DNA from: Numida meleagris
Lineage: Eukaryota; Chordata; Aves; Galliformes; Numididae
NCBI RefSeq assembly: GCF_002078875.1
Contig: NC_034414.1
Location: 13,327,484 to 13,391,483, forward strand
Reading direction: 5' to 3'
Length of the DNA: 64,000 bases
Shown here: positions 47,301 to 59,346 of the stretch, piece by piece
Layout: every line of letters begins with the position of its first letter
Numbering within the stretch: the stretch's first letter is position 1
Translations under genes and position numbers: made by a program
Notes under the pieces: model-generated
The model's input: only the letters and a program-made list of their open reading frames with translations
Database searches by the model: none
What the model was told of the DNA's origin: nothing

Positions 47301-49959
47301 TGGCCGCAACTTTTCTTTTTGGGCCAAAACTTGTTCTATTATCACTTGGAAAGGACAAAAAAGCAGCTTGCCACTTCTTGAGCAAATATTTGTCTCTAAT
47401 GAGCGGGAGGTGTAGGTAACAGGATGAGGAAAGCAGTCTGATGTTAAGAGAGGTTTCTCATGTTGCAGTATGAAAATAAAATAAACGCACTGAACACCCG
47501 AATCACCCACAGAGATCTGGGCTTGCTGGGTAGGTCCCGGCATGGGGAAGAAGCTACTACAGATTATGCTGGCTCCCCATCTTCAAACAGGAATAATAGC
47601 ACTCAACATTTATGTATCAATCCATTCATGCTTGGAAAGCGCCGTGATACCACCGGGAGCTGCACCGCACTGATCCCGCGGGGAAACCCACAACGCTGCT
47701 GGGCAGGGTTTGAACAGTACGTGGTTAATAGGACCCAGCACCGTCCATTGAACAGAGAGAAAAAGCAAAACTGAGCAACTGCTCATTAGGCGAGTGCCGT
47801 TCACCCTGTGCACTCAGTGCAATCATTTAATTATAAGATTTTATCATCGTGCACAGACACAAGGGGGCAGAGCCAAGGGCTTCCCTTGGCCTCACCGTCC
47901 TCAGTTCCCTTCCTGGCTGCTGCCCCGCTGTCCCACGCCATCCTCCTGCAACAACAAACACCACGGCCAGAGACCGGCCCTGTTCCACCATGTTGGAGCC
48001 ATTCTTGGTGCCACCCAGAAAAGGAACCTAACAATGGTTTTGCAGGCTGTAACACTAGGAAATCACGAAGGGAGCTCTGATGAGGTTTCTCACCCTGCCC
48101 CACCATTTTCCTTTGCCTCCAGGTGGAGATCAGGATGACCTCCCCACATCTCGCACACACTGCACTAGGACACGAGACCCTGGCCACCAGCGCCTGGTCC
48201 CAGAGCTCCAGGTGATGGCTCTGAGGTTCTGCTCTCCCCTGGAGGAGTTACTTGGAACACCCTGAGGAAACACAATGTTTCTCCATTCTTAATGCCCATC
48301 TTTAGGCCAAACCCATCTCTCTGTCCTGCACACTCAACATCACACGTGCTCCCAGGAGGAGGGACATCCACATTTGCTGACAAGACCAAACACTTGCAGA
48401 TCACAGCCAGGTTTTTCTGCCTGGCATTCCACACTCATTGTCAAACCTCAGCCATATCCACAGTCTGGCCATCTTAAAACACATCTAACTTCCTAATCAG
48501 AATCCAGAGAGCATTTCATCTGAGATCTATTAATGAGCAGAGAGAAAATAGAAAATTTATATTTGGGTCATGGTCTGTATTCATTATTCTAACAGAGACA
48601 GAGAAAGGACAGCAGAGTGCAAAAAGAAGGAAGAGCACAACCTGCCCCAGTCACTGTACTGCCCTGAAGCGCAGCCGTACGCATGCTACACTACGGGCTG
48701 GGGGAGACGCGCAATCCATCCGCACGCATGGAGCTTGTCGTGACCCCATGGAATATAATGGGAGATAAAGAGGCTGACCATTTTGGGAGGAGGATGCCTT
48801 CATTTCTCGATGTGACTGTAGATTATTTCGGCTTCAGAAGACAAGAATGTCCCTTTAACATCTGACCTGGCCTTTATTTAAGAGCAGTGCTTCACGGTTC
48901 AGGAACGACAGACAATTTTCTAATTCCCAGCTCTGCTGGAGGCTGAGGCAGCAGCTTCCAGACAGGACACCTGCTAACACTGGAGAAATGGCATTATTAT
49001 GTCTACAAGTTTACAAATGTGAGGATCAAAAAGCCTTTGCTTCTGCTGCTGCTGCACGGGCCAAGGATGACGACTTCTTCAGAATGGAATTTCAGAGGTT
49101 TTCTCCCCCCCCCCAAAGAAACGGTTCCTTTTTGCTTTCAGTGGATCGGTTTCCACGTGAAGAAGTCAATAGGCAAAGGGTTCCCTAAGTTGCACTGGTG
49201 TGTAGCAGAAAGGGGATTAGACCTGGGGCCTTTTTACTGGCAAGCCTTTAAGCAAATAAATGTTCTTCAATTCTTAGAGAAACAAATCTAACTTGCACAG
49301 AAAGGCAGAATAGACGGGGTTTGCCCCTCCCCAACCTCAAATAAAAAACTAAAAACTAAAATAATAAGGAGAGAATAATTACTAAAACTTTAAGAGACAG
49401 TAGGACTTAATCTTTGTCTGCCTTAATTTGCTTTTGTTTTTTCTATTTCCACATATTCACAAGGTGTCACGTGCTAACATCCAGCATAGTGCAATTGTTC
49501 ACTTCCACTGATCAGTTTGGTCCCCAGCAGTGACAGAGGCAAGAAGATGAATACACACATAGAATTTCAGCTCTTACCTGGTAGGCAAAGGCAGTGCTGA
49601 GCTCCTCACCTCAAGGTCCCAAAGCTGATGCCTGAAGTTTCTCTCTTAAAGGACAAGAAAATCACTATACATATAGCGATACATATAATAGGCATTTCTT
49701 TAAGCACTAGGAAAAAAAGACACTACAGACATCATCCAAAACTCAAAAGCATAGAACGTGTACAAATCCTCCACCTAGCAGCCACCCCCTTACCCTAAGT
49801 AGCCCCAGGTGCCCACAACTCCCAGCACACCTGGTGCAGATAACCAGAGGTAATTAAGACCCAGCTGCTGGCTAATTTGCTCTAAAGTCAGCAACAAAAC
49901 CTCAAGGAGCTTGCTTTATGGAAACAAGCCATAGGGGAAAAATGAAGTGTGGTTTGTGA

Positions 49960-50046
49960 TTGGATGTGGTGGGCATAGTGGTGATGGGTTGATGGCTGGA
50001 CTAGATGATCTGAACGGTCTTTTCCAACCTTGGTGACTCTGTGATT
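49960..50046 (+). mobile_element. CR1 LINE 3' end fragment
   Basis: GGTGGGCATAGTGGTGATGG and ACTAGATGATCTGAACGGTC. Confidence 0.88.
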
Positions 50047-50145
50047 GAGTACCAACTGACTGGTGGTGTCTGCAGTGACTTTGCCACATGTGTGCAGGCT
50101 GAATAGGAAGAAACTGGGCCACAAAGATGGTTCAACAATGGGCTG

Positions 50146-50200
50146 TGGGATGGCTGGACTTGGGGATGTTGAGGGTCTTTTCCATCCCAACCAACCCTAC
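50146..50200 (+). mobile_element. CR1-like 3' end scrap
   Basis: GGCTGGACTTGGGGATGTTG then GGTCTTTTCCATCCCAACC. Confidence 0.5.
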
Positions 50201-50215
50201 CAGTGGCATAGAAAG

Positions 50216-50530
50216 ATCATACAATCGTTATGGTTGGAAAAGACCACTAAGATCATCCAGTCTAACTGTCAACCCATCCCCACCGTGTCCACTAACCATG
50301 TCCCTCAGTATCACATCTCCACGGTTCTCGAACACCTCCAGGGATGGTGACTCCTCCAGCTCCCTGGGCAGCCTGTGCCAATGCCCGACCACTCCTTCTG
50401 AGAAGAGATTTTTCCTAATATCCAACATGAACTTCCCCTGGCACAATTTGAGGCCAGTACCTTTCGTCATGTCACCGGTTACCTAGAAGAAAAGGCTGAC
50501 CCCCACCTCACTACAACCTCCTTTTGGGTA
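50216..50530 (-). mobile_element. CR1 LINE 3' end fragment
   Basis: Antisense copy from CATACAATCGTTATGGTTGG to AAGGCTGACCCCCACCTCAC, including ATCCAACATGAACTTCCCCT. Confidence 0.93.
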
Positions 50531-50618
50531 GTTGTCATTTTCCCATTGCCCCAAGAAGATGGATTTTCCTTCCTGGATTCGAGCAAATTTCATCCCAAAT
50601 AGGTCAGAGAGAGAATGC

Positions 50619-50643
50619 TTTTTTTTTTTTTTTTTTTTTTTTT
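50619..50643. repeat. Poly(T) tract (25 T)
   Basis: An uninterrupted run of T at the left edge of the second CpG-rich island. Confidence 0.95.
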
Positions 50644-52340
50644 CTCCGAGAGGAGGGCGGGGAAGGAGCAGGACCGGAGGGAGGGGGCCGCGCTCGGGCC
50701 GGGTTTAATCTGATCACTTCCCTGTCAACCTAATCCCTGCCCGACTCACATCGGACTTTTCGAAACGTGCCTGGAAACCAAAAAGCAAACCTCATTTGAA
50801 TGAAGCACACACTCCGCGGCCCCCATCTGCAAAGGGCCGCAATTAAATGCAAAAAAAAAGGGGGGGGAGAGAGAGAGAAAATTAGCATTTTCCTCGGCCA
50901 TCTGGCATGAGGAGCAGGCGAGGGGGAACAAAAGGAGATTTAGGCAAAGGGGAGAGGCGAGTGTGCCATGGCATTGACCTGCAAATGAGCCTTTGTGAGC
51001 GAATTAAAGCTTCCCGGACCCCCCGGGACACCCCAAAACAGGCACCATTACGAACCATCCGGACAAAAACCCACTCATCAAAATTGTCTGCGCTTCGGGG
51101 GGAAGCATTTAAACCTGCCCCTTCCCTGCCTCCACCGCCGTAATGGGCGCTTAATAGCGGCGGGGGGGGGCGGCCGTAGCGGGGGCGGGCGGCCCCGGCC
51201 TGGCTTCCAGATGCTGTTTATTTAAGTTGCGGAGGGGACGGGGTCGTTTGAAGGTATCGCTCTGATACTGATCGCTTGTCTCTCCCGGGGAAAGGGTGCT
51301 ACGGCCCAAAGATGAAGGGAAAGCGGTCAGCGTTGGAACTTTGCGCTTCCCCTCATTTCCCCTGTGACTCTTCCCTGTGGAAGGTGGGGGGTGTACATAT
51401 GGGGGGGGCGAGGGTGCGTGCCATTGTGCCCCAATCACCTCTCCGCGGAGCAAACGAGGACTGAAGCCGGGGGCAGATGGGGGGAGGAGACTCCTCAGGA
51501 GGATGTGGTTCTGTATGGGGGACAGCCCCATCGGACCCACCCTGCATGAGCCCGAGGGCACCCCTCCCGGGTGTGCACGTCTGCACGCGCATCTTTGTGC
51601 GTGTGTAAGAGCGGAGCGTGCAGGTATCCGTGCGTGAATGCACGCGCTAATTTGCTCTTGCGCCCATGCGTGGGCATGCGTGCAGCTCCGTGCGTCCATT
51701 TGAAAGTGCGTTTGCGTGACTTTATGCGCGCATGGGTGCACACACGCGTATGCGTGGTTCCGCCGCCCCCCCGTTGCGGCCCGATCGGAGCGCAGCCCCC
51801 CGGCCCCGGCAGTGCGTTCGCCGCCGGCCCCGAGGCGCTGCCGCCCGCGGGCGGCCCTTTGACGGCGCGCAGCCGGGCAGAAGGCCGAGTGACAGCCGGC
51901 TCGTGGCTCCCTGCCCGCCGCGAGGGGCGGGGGCACGGCTCTGCCCCCCCAGGGTCGGCCCGCAGCCCCCGTGGGTACAGGGTGGTTGAGGCTTGGCAGC
52001 GCCCCCCCCGCCCCCGTCCCTAACCCCTCCTCCAGGCTCAGCGCTTTCCCTGCAGCCCCCAAAGGGGGGGGGGGGATAGGCGCGAAGTGCTCATTTAAAC
52101 CCGAGGTGAATAAATTATGACCGGGCGAAAGCTGGGACAATGTCTGGGAGCGAGTGTTTGCCGGAGAGTTGCTATTGCGGGCTTTGAAATCAATTGATAC
52201 ATAATTAGATTCCTCAAGAGAGGACAAACAAGGGCTGCATTCACCCCTCCCGCTCCCACCCGCATCCCAAAGAGCCGTGGCGCGCGCAGGACGCAGCCCG
52301 CCTGCATTCTCCGGCACCAAAACCATATTCTGGCTCCGGG
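50640..52340. promoter_or_regulatory. Second CpG-rich island, no gene recognised
   Basis: The densest parts are about 51140-51260 and 51570-52020, with many CpG and several long G or C runs. AT-rich, homeodomain-site-containing stretches flank it at 50700-50900 and 52085-52240. No open frame resembles a known protein. It could be a promoter of an unannotated transcript or a distal regulatory island. Confidence 0.5.
51570..51760. repeat. GCGTG-rich, alternating purine-pyrimidine tract
   Basis: At least ten GCGTG or CACGC pentamers occur within about 190 bases, embedded in GTGCGTGTG-type and ATGCGCGCAT-type words. The tract is low-complexity and could adopt Z-form DNA. GCGTG is also the core of AHR/HIF-type bHLH-PAS sites. 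Confidence 0.6.
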
Positions 52341-53187
52341 TGCTCATTTAACAAACAGCTCCTTGAACCTTGCTTCTGTTTTCAGTTTATTTCGCCCATG
52401 TTCCTTTGTGCTCAGTTCATTAAAACATGTCGCTTTTGAGATCTATTTTTACATTTCAAGAATCCGGCATTGTACTTCTGCGGTGGCAGATGGCCCCACA
52501 CACCCAAGCACGGCTCCTTCCTACTTTCACCCCCCTCATTCCTGGGTCCTTTCTGTGCTGTGCTCTTGGCCACGGGCAGCACAGTGCCCAGCCCTTGCTG
52601 TGGCCGTGCCATGGGCTGGGTGCATGTCCGCGTAGCTAGTGCTAAGTCTGTGCATTGCACTGAGGTTCAGCGGTCCACTGTGATCCTGCAATGGAAGGCC
52701 ATGTTTTGTTCTTGAGGGAGAGAAGAGCAAGGGGCATGGCTAGGGAGTGCAAAAGGATGCCTGAGAACAGAGATCTGGGTTTGTGAAAAGCACTCTGGAG
52801 TGAGGAAAACGTCAGAAAAAGCACTTCAGCAGTTATTGGACCAAACAGCAGCAGCCCTTGGCCAAGTGGGCCACCAAGCTGATGGCGCTGGCTCAGCTCC
52901 CATCAGCCCCGTGCATGATGTGTTAGCAAGAACCACTTCGAACCTTGTTCTCATAGCTGGATCTGAGAGCCATAGGTGAAAGGCATGTCAGTGTGAATAG
53001 GATTAAAAAAAAAAAACAACGTAGCAGTGTGAAGAAAGAGCTCCAAGGTGCTACAGACCATGCCTTAAGTAGGGCACCTACAATAGGCTGCGTGTCCTGA
53101 AGGCGTTCCCAAGGGAACAATGAGTTCTTGCATCTTGTTGAGCAGTGGGGTCCTCAGGAGGGGAGAGGCAGGGTTGACCAGAATCAT

Positions 53188-53330
53188 CAGAGAATCAAAG
53201 AATGGCTTGGGTTGGAAGGGACCTCAAGGATCACCAAGTTCCAACCCCCCTGCCACAGGCAGGGCCACCAACCTCCAGGTCTAGTACTAGACCAGGTTGC
53301 CCAGCGCACCATCCATCCAGAAGATGTTTG
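53188..53330 (-). mobile_element. CR1 LINE 3' end fragment
   Basis: Antisense AGAGAATCAAAGAATGGCTT, CCCCCCTGCCACAGGCAGGG and CTAGACCAGGTTGCCCAG. Confidence 0.9.
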
Positions 53331-54011
53331 GGAGTCTGGGCGGAGGTAACGCTGCGTCCTCTGCAGTAAAGAGAAAGAAAGCCTGGGAAGTTGCCCAAAC
53401 AAATTGGTTTGGTTGGATGACACCCAGTGTAGAAATGCTCAAACATATACAAACACATCTGATCATGGTAGTGCAGAGATGTTTTACATTTACATATATA
53501 CCTATGTGCACGTGCTTTCCATATCTGATTTTGTGCAGTTCAGAGCTTTACCTGGGTTAGGTAGTGTGGGCAGAACTGGCTGGGAAGGGTCATGGTCTCC
53601 TTGATGCCCACTCCTGCATCCTGGCCATGACCAGTCCCTGCTCTCAGTACTGCTCACTTTGTGTCCTGAGTGAGCCCCGGCTGCTGGCAGACTCTGAAGA
53701 AGGAGAACATGGAATTAGCCACACTTGTATTTATTTCATGCAAAAGTAAAGCAAGAAATCTCTCCCTGTGTAGTTGTCCCACCTGTTCCACCCATCCCAA
53801 ACGCCTCCAAACCTGACTGCTGCAATTATAACAGAAATCAGTGTTTTAATTGGCCACAGATTACATGGCATGTTTAAACCTCCTGTGATAACAAAGAGAA
53901 CACAATGAATAACCTTGATGGTTTTCCTTAGATGAGCAAAGAAAACACCTGAAATGATTTTAAAATGAGTATAATGCTTTTTTTTTTTTTCCCAACCACA
54001 AAAGCCAGGAA

Positions 54012-54194
54012 ATGATAGTAAAATTAAAGCATTTAAATTTTGATTTTAGAAAGAGTTTAAATACTACGGGTGTCATGTTAGATGATGAGTTTTTAAGAAG
54101 AGTAGATGTACACGTAATTTGGCCAAAGAGAGGTGGCAGAGTTGTTCCAGGAGCAAAATCTACTATTGCACAAAATCAAATGCACTGTTTTTAA
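54012..54194 (+). other. Unexplained AT-rich open frame of 60 codons
   Basis: The frame includes NTTGVMLDDEFLRRVDVHVI and WPKRGGRVVPGAKSTIAQ. I do not recognise the family. It follows a poly(T) run (about 53981-53991) and the composition differs from the flanks. It could be a decayed retroposed fragment or chance; there is no sign that it is expressed. Confidence 0.2.
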
Positions 54195-54519
54195 GATAAG
54201 AATTTAGTAGAAGAAAGAGATAAGAAAAAACACAGAACAGCAGGTTGGCAAGAGGGGAGAAGGAAGGGATGGGAGGAACGTTTAGAGGAGAAAGAGCTGA
54301 AACACTGGGAAAATCCAATAAGCTGGTTTGGAGACTCCATATAGGGAAATAGAGAAAGTTTAAAATAATACCACCCCATGCCCATTGTGGTGAGGCTGGG
54401 GGTCAGGGAGTGCAGCTGGAGGCCTTTATTCAATGCTGGCCTGCTTCGGTTGCTGCCATGCCACATCTGTGAGTGTCCCGAACCTACCAAGGGCACAGGC
54501 TGCGAGTAGAAGTCAGTTA

Positions 54520-54757
54520 AATGGCTTTACCTTATGCCAGGGAAGTTTCATGGTGGTTATTAAGAAAAATCTCTTCTGTTGGGCACTGGAACAGGCTGCC
54601 CAGGGAGATGGTGGAGTCACCGTCCCTGGAGGTGTTAAAAACCATGGAGATGTGGCAGTGAGGGACATGGTTGTTGGGCATGGTGGGAGTGGGCTGGGGT
54701 TGGACTTGGTGAGCTTAGTGGTCTTTTCCAACCTAAATGATTCTGTGATTCTATGAT
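54520..54757 (+). mobile_element. CR1 LINE 3' end fragment
   Basis: ACAGGCTGCCCAGGGAGATG, GTGAGGGACATGGTTGTTGG and a TGATTCTGTGATTCTATG tail. Confidence 0.93.
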
Positions 54758-54954
54758 TAATCCTACAATATTTGTCACCAGAAGAGCTCCAAGCCTGACT
54801 GAACTCCTCCCAAATTCAGGTACAAAACTTTCACCACCTTCAGCAGCATTTAAGTTGGTAACTGTGCATGAACACAATCTTGGTGAATCCTCATGACAAC
54901 AATGACAACAGAAAACACTGTTCTATCTTACCTGTGACCAGCAAATGTCTGCTT

Positions 54955-55134
54955 CCTTAGAACAGGCTGCCCAGAGAGTTGGTGGATGCCCTGCCCCTGG
55001 AGATACTCAAGGTCAGGCCGGATGGAGCTCTGAGCACTTGATCAGCTGTAGGTGTCCCTGTTCATTGCAGGGGAGTTGGACCAGATGGCCGTTAAGGGTC
55101 CCTTCCAACTCAAATGATTCTATGATTCTATGGT
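54955..55134 (+). mobile_element. CR1 LINE 3' end fragment
   Basis: GGCTGCCCAGAGAGTTGGTG, TGTCCCTGTTCATTGCAGGG and a GATTCTATGATTCTATGG tail. Confidence 0.93.
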
Positions 55135-58049
55135 TCTTTTCTAGAGGATGCACAGGGCAGATGGAAGAGAAAGCAGCCCCCCACAACCACACATTCAGCA
55201 GCTTTCCACCCTGACCTTTCAGGCAGGATAAAGCTGGAAGTGCCACCAATACCCTTGAAATAAATGCAGAGGATCAGGAAACCACAATTTGGATAGCCCC
55301 CGTGTCTGCTTTTTCCTCATATATTTGGTAAAAGGCAACAGATTTCATAGGTGGGACCCAGCCTTCTAGATAAGCACATTACAGACAGTTCATCTCTTCA
55401 TGGACCACAGGACTGGATGCTTCTAAGTTCTATATACAGACAGGTCTTACAAACATGCAAAACCAGCACAGAAATGAGACACTGTAACTGACAGCTTATG
55501 CTCCAGTTAGGGTCTGTAAGTTTCTTTTCTACCTATGTGCTGCTGTTTCCTTCAGAGGCAGTGGATGGAGGACAACAGCCTGACCCCTCCTGGCAATGGC
55601 TGCTTTCCTGCAGCAAGATTCCTGTGGGCTGAGCCTGATTCATTCACCAGATCTGCTGATTTCCTAACCCAGCCTGGGCTGCTGGGCTTTGCACTGTATT
55701 AAATGTTCTCTTTCACAGAGCCCTGACTTACACAGGCTTTGCTGGCACAAGGAAACCACTGCCCAAAAATTCAGATGTAAAGCACTTTCCAGGAATCATC
55801 TCTTCAAGTGCTGTTCTGCTGGAATGAGCCTGCTCCGTGCTCTGCTACAGAACGCTCCTGACGTAAGCCATCCAAATCTACGCCATGCTGCAGGGCTGCC
55901 TGGGGTTTATCTCGCTGTGCACGTGATTTACCAACTCCCTTCTGTTCCTGGAATCGTGAGACACACTTCATCCTTTCCTGGAATACCTGCACGGGTAGGC
56001 TTATCCGATGCCTTTAAATACATACCTTCATTTTGGACACCAGGCAGCTCACGCAGAGCAGCCCCATCCCTTGTGCTGTTGTTGTGTTTAGATGGATGGG
56101 TTACTTTGTCGTGACGCTGGATACAACAGCCAGCCACAACCAGAGCAACACGTCAATTTTGGGAGGGCATGTGCATGTGTAAGCTCTATTTCCAAGGCAG
56201 GACAACCTCTGCACGCCAGCAGTGGGAGCAGACACGCAGCGGGCAGGGCGAGGACAGCGGCTGTGTGTATGTATACATACACAGAAATCTCACTTAAAAC
56301 AACGTGAGGGCTTCCACGATTCAGAACAGATTTTATCTTTTGCGTGTAACACAATTTACAGTTTTGGCTGCACTCTTCCCAAAGCAATTGCAGACATGTC
56401 ATGCATTCTGCTCACTTGCCTCCTGCTCAGAGCACTCAGCCCTATGGCTGCAACCCGTATTTCTCCTTCCACTGCTACAAGGTCTGGTTGACACGAGTGC
56501 CCTACCTTGGGCACCCGCTCAATGGATCCAGACACGTTCAGCCAGAACTACGTGGATGTCAGACTTTAGATAAGCATCCACGGTGATGTAATAGCATGAT
56601 AATTTATCATGGTAATGACCACAAGCCCCATCCAAGGCTCCCTTGATGCGAAGGGAGCTGTACCATCCCACCAGCTGGAAGCGGTGCCAGTGGCGTTTTG
56701 GTGCAGTTTTACAGTGTAGAGATGCTGTTGGCTTCAGATGTTGACTGCAGTAAAACACGCACTAATTGTTCAGTACAAATGTTGCTGGGTTTAAAAGTTT
56801 CCTTGAGAAGTAACGCAAGTTTGCAAATCCAGAAAGAATATTGCTGGGACTTGTTGAAGTGCTCAATATAAACTGTAACACGCGAGCCATTAAAATGAAG
56901 ATATTTGGCATTCACTGCTACACATATGGGCCTTTCAAAACCATTCTTCTGCTTTGGCAGCTCCTGCAATCCCTGAATGATGCATGACTTCGTTTTACAC
57001 ATTCCTGCGAGATGCTTCTGGGCAGTTGGCATGTTTCAAAAAACTTGTCGCTTGTGAGCTGGAGGAGAAACCTGACGGAGAAACACAGGTATGGTCTAAG
57101 ATAAGTATCTGAAACCTGCTTGTTTGTGTGGTTCCTTTTCCAAATCCCCGCCGGTATCTGGGCTTTGTGTTGGGTTGTTCGCCTGGCTACGTCTCGCTGC
57201 ACGGCTCTTGAGGCGGACTCGTAGCTGCACCAGTGAAGCAGGATATGCAAACAGAATGTCAGAGCTGTCCGAGGCCAGGGACACTTTCTGTGCTGATAAG
57301 CAACTCCTGAGAGTGGCCAAACTGATCCATCTCCCTCTCTGACAGTGCCTTTGTCTGAGGGGACTGTTGAGTGAGGCTTTAAGGCTAAGCAGAGGATAAA
57401 AACGTACAATTGACCATGTCCAATGACTGCCTCAATCATGTGACATTTCCTCCATCTACATAAAGGCATAATTGACACTTTGGACCTTGCAGATGTTTTG
57501 CAATTCATTTGGTTCCCACAAAGATATCAGAAAGTTAGTCTCGTGAACTGGCAATACTGTGCTTTCCTCTGAACATGTTCTTATAGCTAAAACGTATTTA
57601 GATGCAAATCGCACCATGTCTCATGGCCCCACTTGTTTTGTTTTGCTTTTTCCTTCCCATTGCCCCTAAACAGACTGTGCCATCGTTCTCTTCTTCTTAA
57701 AGTATAAAAATATTCAGACATTCCTGAAAAAAACAAGCACACTTGACTTCTTTGCACATGATCTGATTCACACGGTATATCCTTTTCCCTTCTACTCATG
57801 GCCTTCTGCTTTATGCTTCCTAATTTAATTTGTCTTTCTGGCTGCTCAGTGATCCTTCCCAAAGAGAAATCTCTTTGCTGAGAAGCTATTTGCTGTGCTT
57901 TCAGCAGGAACAGATGCTGTGAACAACTGGTTGGCTTCGTTTGGCTCTCGGAGGTCTGGACAAAGGGGTAGTGCTGCAATCCGGCACGGACCTTGTGCCA
58001 TACAGGGAGGTCTTCGTACACATCTAGCAAAGTCATTGCTTCTTCATGT

Positions 58050-58115
58050 TGGTGAGCTAAGCTTCATCCTCTGCGCTGCAACCTTCCTCTCTGTAAAATG
58101 GGGAAGAAGGTGATC
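58050..58115 (+). mobile_element. Possible MIR relic
   Basis: CTTCCTCTCTGTAAAATGGG resembles the MIR core but the flanks are too diverged to be sure. Confidence 0.25.
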
Positions 58116-59220
58116 CCCCTTTGATGACAGAGCTATGGCAAGTGCCAGCTGAGACAACACAGAGACATCCTTTGCATTTGAAGCAGAAATGGTTGTGCTT
58201 TCCTACACCAGAAGGGTTCACAATTTGCCGATGGAAAGTCAAATAGGAATCAGAGATACTGGTGAACAAGTTCATGCCCCCAAAAGAAAAGTTGTCCATT
58301 TTAATTAATGGAAGAATTAAGGCTGTAACAAACCTCAGGGCAAGGAGTGGATCCTGGTGTTAATACACCAAGACTGAACAACTTTCTGTAAGATAATGCT
58401 TAAATCAGACAAGTTGCTTGCCGCAGGAAAGAGGAACTGGGTGAGGTCTATGGCCTGTGCAGAGTTCCATCCAGGTGGTCCAATGAGCTCTTCTGCTCTT
58501 AAAGCCCATGAAATGCAGGAGCAGCAGCAATGTTTTGAGTCAAGCAGACCAGTTCTCTGCCTTTGCAAGCAATCACAAATGAACCAAGTGACATCTTATT
58601 GTGTCATTCACACCAGGGTGATATTGCAGAATTCCTCTTATCTGATGTTTAGAAACCTTTGCAAATGTACTCACGGACGATGCATGTACCTGTCCTGTGG
58701 AAGCACCGTCCTTCAGGTGAAACAGCACTTCTTCCCATATATACTCACGGAGAGCAACCTTAACCTTTTGCTTTGCTAGGTTAGACAGAGAAGCCCCTGA
58801 TACAGGAAGATATACCACTCCTGTAAGGGCACATCTAGCGAGCAGATTGAGGGCAAAACGTGCTGCCAATCAAACCTCAACTTAATTAGAATATTTAAAA
58901 GCAGTCTTCTGGATTGGGGTTACTGCTCACAGTGATCTTCTGCCGCCAGCTCTAGGGTCTACCAAGCAAGGTGCTGAAAGTGGTTTTGACTGAGAGAGCC
59001 ATACACCTCATTTCCTCTTATCCTAGTAGTGGATCTGAAATATTTTATGCAAATCTTTTTTAAAATTGCCTTTAGGTCAAATATATCACACATATATATA
59101 TACACATAAATTGTATGAGTGTCACTTCAAAAGTGTCATCCTCAGAATGTTATAAATGAGCAAAAATAACAAATCAGATTTGACTTTACAACAAATATAT
59201 CACAATATTCAGATAGATGT

Positions 59221-59346
59221 CATAGAATCATAGGATCATTAAGGTTGGAAAAGATCTCCAAGATCATCAAGTCCAACTGTTAACCCGTCCCCACCATGCC
59301 CACTAAACCAAGTCCCTTAGTGCCACATCTACACATTTCTTGAACA
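59221..59346 (-). mobile_element. CR1 LINE 3' end fragment
   Basis: Antisense ATAGGATCATTAAGGTTGGA and CCATGCCCACTAAACCAAGT. Confidence 0.92.

Noticed and set aside
51151..52347. 398-codon minus-strand frame over the second CpG island
   Set aside because: Low-complexity, composition-driven sequence (His/Ala/Arg/Pro-rich) with no family resemblance; GC-rich DNA has few stops.
57587..58036. 149-codon minus-strand frame
   Set aside because: No recognised domain, no splice context and no conservation clue; length is compatible with chance.
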